Of a DNA stretch of 64,000 nt, positions 60,390 to 64,000 are shown piece after piece (positions within the stretch are counted from its first letter, which is position 1; each line of letters begins with the position of its first letter). A program made the translations under genes and the position numbers. The DNA lies in NCBI RefSeq assembly GCF_020781975.1, contig NZ_JAJGNI010000002.1:248001-312000 (forward strand), in the 5' to 3' direction. Below the pieces are notes generated by a model. The model had not been told where the DNA came from, made no database searches, and worked only from the letters and a program-made list of their open reading frames with translations. Source of the DNA: Microbacterium schleiferi (GTDB taxonomy: Bacteria > Actinomycetota > Actinomycetes > Actinomycetales > Microbacteriaceae).

Positions 60390-61946
60390 TTGTCGTACCG
60401 CGAACTCTTCGATCGACAGATTGGCACGACGATTCCGACGACCCTGCGCTCCCTTCTGGCCGTTCGGGCGTTCAGCCTGCGTGCCGTGGGCGAGCTCGAT
60501 GCCGATCACCTCGACCGAACCATCTCGTGGGTTCACAACTCCGACCTGCCCGATCCCACGCCGTGGCTCGAAGCCGGTCAGCTGCTGTTGACCGACGGCG
60601 GGCAGTTCGCCGGACAGACTCCCACCTCTCCCGAGGCCTACTGCCTCCGACTCCGCCAGCGCGGGGTGGCTGGATTGGGGTTCGCGACGGACGTCATTCA
60701 CCCGGAGGTTCCCACCGAGCTCATCGATGCGTGCCGCCGCCTCGAGATCCCCCTGATCGAGGTGCCCGGCACGACGCCGTTCATCGGCATCATCCGGCAC
60801 GTCGCGGATGCCGAAGCCGCCGATCGCAGCGCACGGCTGTCGTGGACGCTGGAGTCGCAGCGAGCACTGGCCCGGGCAGCCGTGCGCCAAGACGGCCTGC
60901 GTGCGATTTTGCGAACCCTCTCCTCCCGGCTTGGCACCTGGGTGGCACTTTTCGATGCTGCAGGACGACCCCTCAGCCTTCCGGGAATCGCTGAGGTCCC
61001 GGCATCCGTCGAGCCCGCAGTCGTCGAGCGGGCCCGGATGCTGCTGCGCAAGTCGACACCGGCAAGCATCCGCGTCGCCGAGCCCCATGCTGCGACGCTG
61101 CAGACGATAGGTCAGAGCGGGCGACTCGGGGGCGTCCTCGCCGTGGGAGCCGACACCCCGCTGGACTCCGCCCACAGTGATCTGGTCGAGTCGGTCATCG
61201 CCCTGGCGAGCATCTCGCTGGAGCAACAGCGAGCAGTCTCGGACGCGCGCCTGCGAGTGCGGACCGGGGTCATCGAGCTGTTGCTGGCTGGCCGCGCAGA
61301 AGAAGCTTCCCGGTCAGCGACGGCGCTGTGGGGACGGATGCCGACGCCGCCGCTGCTGGCGGGTCAGGTCGTCGGGTTCACCGGCAGTCAGTCGCTTCTC
61401 GACGAGCTTGAACTATCCGCAACGGCGGAACCAGGCATCCTCTTCTTCGCCGAACGCGAGGAGGATCTGCTGATCCTGGTCGCTCGCGAGGGACTCGCGG
61501 GGGTCGCTGAGCTGCTGCAGAAGCATGACGCGGCCGCGGGCTTCGCCGAGCTCCATCGATGGGAAGATCTCAGCCGCGCGCTGGCCGAGGCAGCCCACGC
61601 CGCCGGGCAGTCGAGCGAGCCCGGGGTCATCGAGTTCTCCGCCATCGCCGACCGCGGCGTGATCGGAATGCTGCGAAACAACGGCGGTCCACTCGTCGCC
61701 CGCCGCATGCTCGCGCCGCTGGATCAGCTGGCTCCCGCGCACCGTGAACGTCTGCTTGCCGCGGCGACTGCCTGGTTCGCCGCCAATACCGCGTGGGACC
61801 CGGCTGCCCGCACCCTCGACATCCATCGACACACCCTGCGCGCCCGCATCGATGAGCTGGGAGAACTCCTCGGCCTGGATCTGTCGACCTTCGACGGTCG
61901 CGCTCAGCTGTGGGCAGCGATGGAACTGTCCTCCGCCGGAGACTGA
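60390..61946 (+). CDS. PucR-family transcriptional regulator
   Basis: A regulator of about 518 aa. An N-terminal PucR domain (TTLRSLLAVRAFSLRAVGELDADHLDRTISWVHNSDLPDPTPWLEAGQLLLTDG) is followed by a middle GGDEF-like region and a C-terminal helix-turn-helix (DPAARTLDIHRHTLRARIDELGELLGLDLS). The start is uncertain; a TTG at 60390 gives full coverage of the PucR domain, and no ATG or GTG is suitably placed. It is divergent from the aminotransferase operon and convergent with mmsA, and probably activates one or both. Confidence 0.85.
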   Translation: MSYRELFDRQIGTTIPTTLRSLLAVRAFSLRAVGELDADHLDRTISWVHNSDLPDPTPWLEAGQLLLTDGGQFAGQTPTSPEAYCLRLRQRGVAGLGFATDVIHPEVPTELIDACRRLEIPLIEVPGTTPFIGIIRHVADAEAADRSARLSWTLESQRALARAAVRQDGLRAILRTLSSRLGTWVALFDAAGRPLSLPGIAEVPASVEPAVVERARMLLRKSTPASIRVAEPHAATLQTIGQSGRLGGVLAVGADTPLDSAHSDLVESVIALASISLEQQRAVSDARLRVRTGVIELLLAGRAEEASRSATALWGRMPTPPLLAGQVVGFTGSQSLLDELELSATAEPGILFFAEREEDLLILVAREGLAGVAELLQKHDAAAGFAELHRWEDLSRALAEAAHAAGQSSEPGVIEFSAIADRGVIGMLRNNGGPLVARRMLAPLDQLAPAHRERLLAAATAWFAANTAWDPAARTLDIHRHTLRARIDELGELLGLDLSTFDGRAQLWAAMELSSAGD

Positions 61947-61960
61947 GACGCGACGCGTCC

Positions 61961-63481
61961 TCAGGTGTTCTGCGGGAAGCCGAGGTTGATTCCGCCGTGC
62001 GTTGCCGGGTCGAGCCAGCGCGCGGTCACCGCCTTCTCGCGGGTGAAGAAGTCGAACCCGTGAACGCCGTAGGCCTTGGCGTCGCCGAACAGTGACTTCT
62101 TCCATCCGCCGAAAGAGTGGTACGCGACGGGAACCGGGATCGGCACGTTGATACCGATCATGCCGACCTGCACCTCGTTCTGGAATCGTCGGGCTGCACC
62201 CCCGTCGTTCGTGAAAATGGCAGTTCCGTTGCCGAACTCGCCCGAGTTGATCAGCGCGACTCCCTCTTCGAAGCTCCCGACCCGCACGACCGAGAGGACG
62301 GGACCAAAGATCTCTTCGGTGTAAGCACGGCTGGTGGTCGGAAGGCCATCGATGAGCGTCGGCCCGAAGAAGAATCCGTCCTCGTGCCCCTCGACGACGA
62401 GCGAGCGACCGTCGACGACGATCGTCGCGCCATCAGCCTCGGCGATATCGACGTATCCGGCCACCTTCTGGCGGTGCTGGTCGGTGATGAGCGGCCCCAT
62501 GTCGGGTTCGGCATCGCCGGTCTGCGCTCCGTTGCCGACGGTGAGCCGCGCGATGCGGTCCGTGATCTTTGCGATCAGCTCATCGGCGACGGGCTCCACT
62601 GCGAGCACCACACTGATCGCCATACACCGCTCACCCGCCGCCCCGTAGCCGGCATTGACTGCCTGGTCGGCGACGAGGTCAAGGTCGGCATCCGGCAGCA
62701 CGAGCATGTGGTTCTTGGCCCCACCGAGCGCCTGAACCCGCTTCCCGTTGCGGGCAGCGGTCTCGTAGATATACTGCGCGATCGGGGTGGAACCGACGAA
62801 GCTGATGGACTCGACGGTGGGCGAGTTCAGCAGCCCATCCACAGCCAGCTTGTCGCCCTGCAGGACGGTGAAGGCGCCGTCGGGAAGGCCCGCTTCCTTC
62901 CACAACCCCGCGAGCCAGAGCGCGGCCGACGGGTCCTTTTCGCTGGGCTTGAGAACGACGGCGTTGCCAGCTGCGATGGCGATGGGGGCGAACCACAGCG
63001 GCACCATCGCGGGGAAGTTGAAGGGGCTGATGACACCCACGACGCCGAGCGGCTGCTTGAGAGAGTAGACATCGATCCCGCTCGAGGCGTTCTCGGAGTA
63101 TGCGCCCTTGATCAGGTGCGGGAAACCGGTGGCAAGTTCCACCACTTCCTGGCCGCGCAGGATCTCACCCATTGCGTCGGAGAGCACCTTGCCGTGCTCG
63201 GCGGTGATGATCGCCGCCAGCTCCGGCTTTCGCGCGTTGAGCAACTCGCGGAAGGCGAAGAGCACGCCCTGGCGCTTGGCGATCGACCACGACGACCACT
63301 CCTCGAACCCGCGTCGCGCCGAGGCAATGGCAGCATCGGTTTCCGCCTGGTCGGCCAGCGCGACGGTGGCCGCGACCACACCGGTAGCGGGGTTGAAGAC
63401 CGGTGCCGTGCGCCCCGATGGCGACGCCGTCGGTGCGCCGTCGATCCAGTGAGGGATGGTCGGGATGTCGAGTTCAGCCAT
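61961..63481 (-). CDS. mmsA: Methylmalonate-semialdehyde dehydrogenase (CoA-acylating)
   Basis: A 506-aa CoA-dependent aldehyde dehydrogenase making propionyl- or acetyl-CoA from methylmalonate or malonate semialdehyde. Seen: PHWIDGAPTASPSGRTAPVFNPATG, ISPFNFPAMVPLWFAPIAIAAGN, the catalytic Cys in AAGERCMAISVVLAVE (MmsA pattern), and GWKKSLFGDAKAYGVHGFDFFTREK at the C-terminus. Malonate semialdehyde would arise from beta-alanine by the neighbouring aminotransferase, so the cluster may degrade beta-alanine or propanediamine-type compounds. Confidence 0.92.
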   Translation of the reverse strand: MAELDIPTIPHWIDGAPTASPSGRTAPVFNPATGVVAATVALADQAETDAAIASARRGFEEWSSWSIAKRQGVLFAFRELLNARKPELAAIITAEHGKVLSDAMGEILRGQEVVELATGFPHLIKGAYSENASSGIDVYSLKQPLGVVGVISPFNFPAMVPLWFAPIAIAAGNAVVLKPSEKDPSAALWLAGLWKEAGLPDGAFTVLQGDKLAVDGLLNSPTVESISFVGSTPIAQYIYETAARNGKRVQALGGAKNHMLVLPDADLDLVADQAVNAGYGAAGERCMAISVVLAVEPVADELIAKITDRIARLTVGNGAQTGDAEPDMGPLITDQHRQKVAGYVDIAEADGATIVVDGRSLVVEGHEDGFFFGPTLIDGLPTTSRAYTEEIFGPVLSVVRVGSFEEGVALINSGEFGNGTAIFTNDGGAARRFQNEVQVGMIGINVPIPVPVAYHSFGGWKKSLFGDAKAYGVHGFDFFTREKAVTARWLDPATHGGINLGFPQNT

Positions 63482-63588
63482 GTCGTCAGGTTAGGTCACC
63501 TGCCACGCTCGATCGATCGACAATCTGTCACGCGAGTTCGACGCGGATGCCACACCGGCACGGCATGTTCCCCGTCCATGACTATGCA

Positions 63589-64000
63589 TCAGATGAGCAG
63601 GTATACGGCTCCGATGATCGTGAGGGCGATCACCAGGTACTCGAACACGCGTTGGCTGATGGCGGATGCGATCTGGCGGCCCACGAGCGCACCGAGGACG
63701 ACCGCGGGCACGAGGATCAGATCGATCAGCAGGCCTTGCGGTGTGATGAGCCCGAGGCCGATCGAGAACGGAACCTTCGCGACATTCACGGCCGCAAAAA
63801 ACCACGCCGCAGTGCCGAGAAACACGTGAACCGGAAGCCGAGCGGCGAGGAAGTACATCGACATCACGGGTCCAGCGGCGTTGGCGACCATCGTCGTGAA
63901 TCCGCCCATCACCCCGTAGAAACCCGCCGCCACCGTGCCCGGAACCGCGTCGGCATCCGCGCGGGATCTACGCCGCCAGAGCGTGAACGCGATAACCACC
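63589..64000 (-). CDS. TauE/SafE-family transporter, C-terminal part (runs off window end)
   Basis: About 137 C-terminal residues with at least four membrane helices: GGFTTMVANAAGPVMSMYFLAARLPVHVFLGTAAWFFAAVNVAKVPFSIGLGLIT. Close paralogue of the gene at 50900-51637; most of the aligned residues are identical. The 5' end is beyond the window. A 107-bp gap separates it from mmsA. Confidence 0.9.
   Translation of the reverse strand, partial: VVIAFTLWRRRSRADADAVPGTVAAGFYGVMGGFTTMVANAAGPVMSMYFLAARLPVHVFLGTAAWFFAAVNVAKVPFSIGLGLITPQGLLIDLILVPAVVLGALVGRQIASAISQRVFEYLVIALTIIGAVYLLI

Overview
High-GC actinobacterial DNA. Codons end mostly in G or C, the gene families are actinobacterial (ROK/XylR, DUF202 pair, actinobacterial-type L-rhamnose isomerase, MesX/MesD, PucR), and the word GGATGC is very frequent on both strands. 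Together these suggest a Microbacteriaceae member, probably Microbacterium; that is inference, since no rRNA or housekeeping marker lies in the window. No tRNA, rRNA, CRISPR array, transposase, integrase or phage gene was recognised.

1-30 kb is a dense, intact sugar-utilisation region. It holds the start of xylA with its divergent ROK repressor and a perfect operator; a two-component pair; small membrane proteins; a LacI-controlled CUT1 sugar ABC transporter followed by a GH3 glycosidase; stress and transport genes (YbjQ, FUSC, APC permease); and a complete L-rhamnose module. In that module a LacI regulator, isomerase, bifunctional aldolase/dehydrogenase, kinase and L-lactate oxidase-type enzyme lead from rhamnose to DHAP and pyruvate. 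It is followed by the oxygen-dependent methionine synthase pair mesX-mesD behind a structured leader, three copies of a 66-bp palindromic repeat, an LLM flavin enzyme, a ferritin-like protein and a DrrAB-type exporter.

30-50 kb is an aromatic catabolic island, mostly on the minus strand. A seven-gene operon (Rieske dioxygenase alpha and beta, a 103-aa unknown, ferredoxin, ferredoxin reductase, aldo/keto reductase, class II aldolase-type decarboxylase) has the logic of a phthalate 3,4-dioxygenase pathway. Beside it are LigA/LigB-type extradiol dioxygenase subunits, a thiamine-diphosphate enzyme, a tandem MarR regulator, a CUT2 ABC transporter with VOC, SDR and monooxygenase genes, and IclR regulators.

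50-64 kb carries two TauE/SafE paralogues, a TetR-DUF4386 pair, gene remnants, a TIM-barrel/HtaA-like pair, and an amine-catabolism cluster (FAD oxidoreductase, cupin, class III aminotransferase, PucR regulator, methylmalonate-semialdehyde dehydrogenase).

The most striking feature is gene decay confined to about 31-57 kb. There are two in-frame amber stops, one single-base frameshift, and three junctions where oppositely oriented genes are fused after loss of the DNA between them. The flanking regions show no such lesions.
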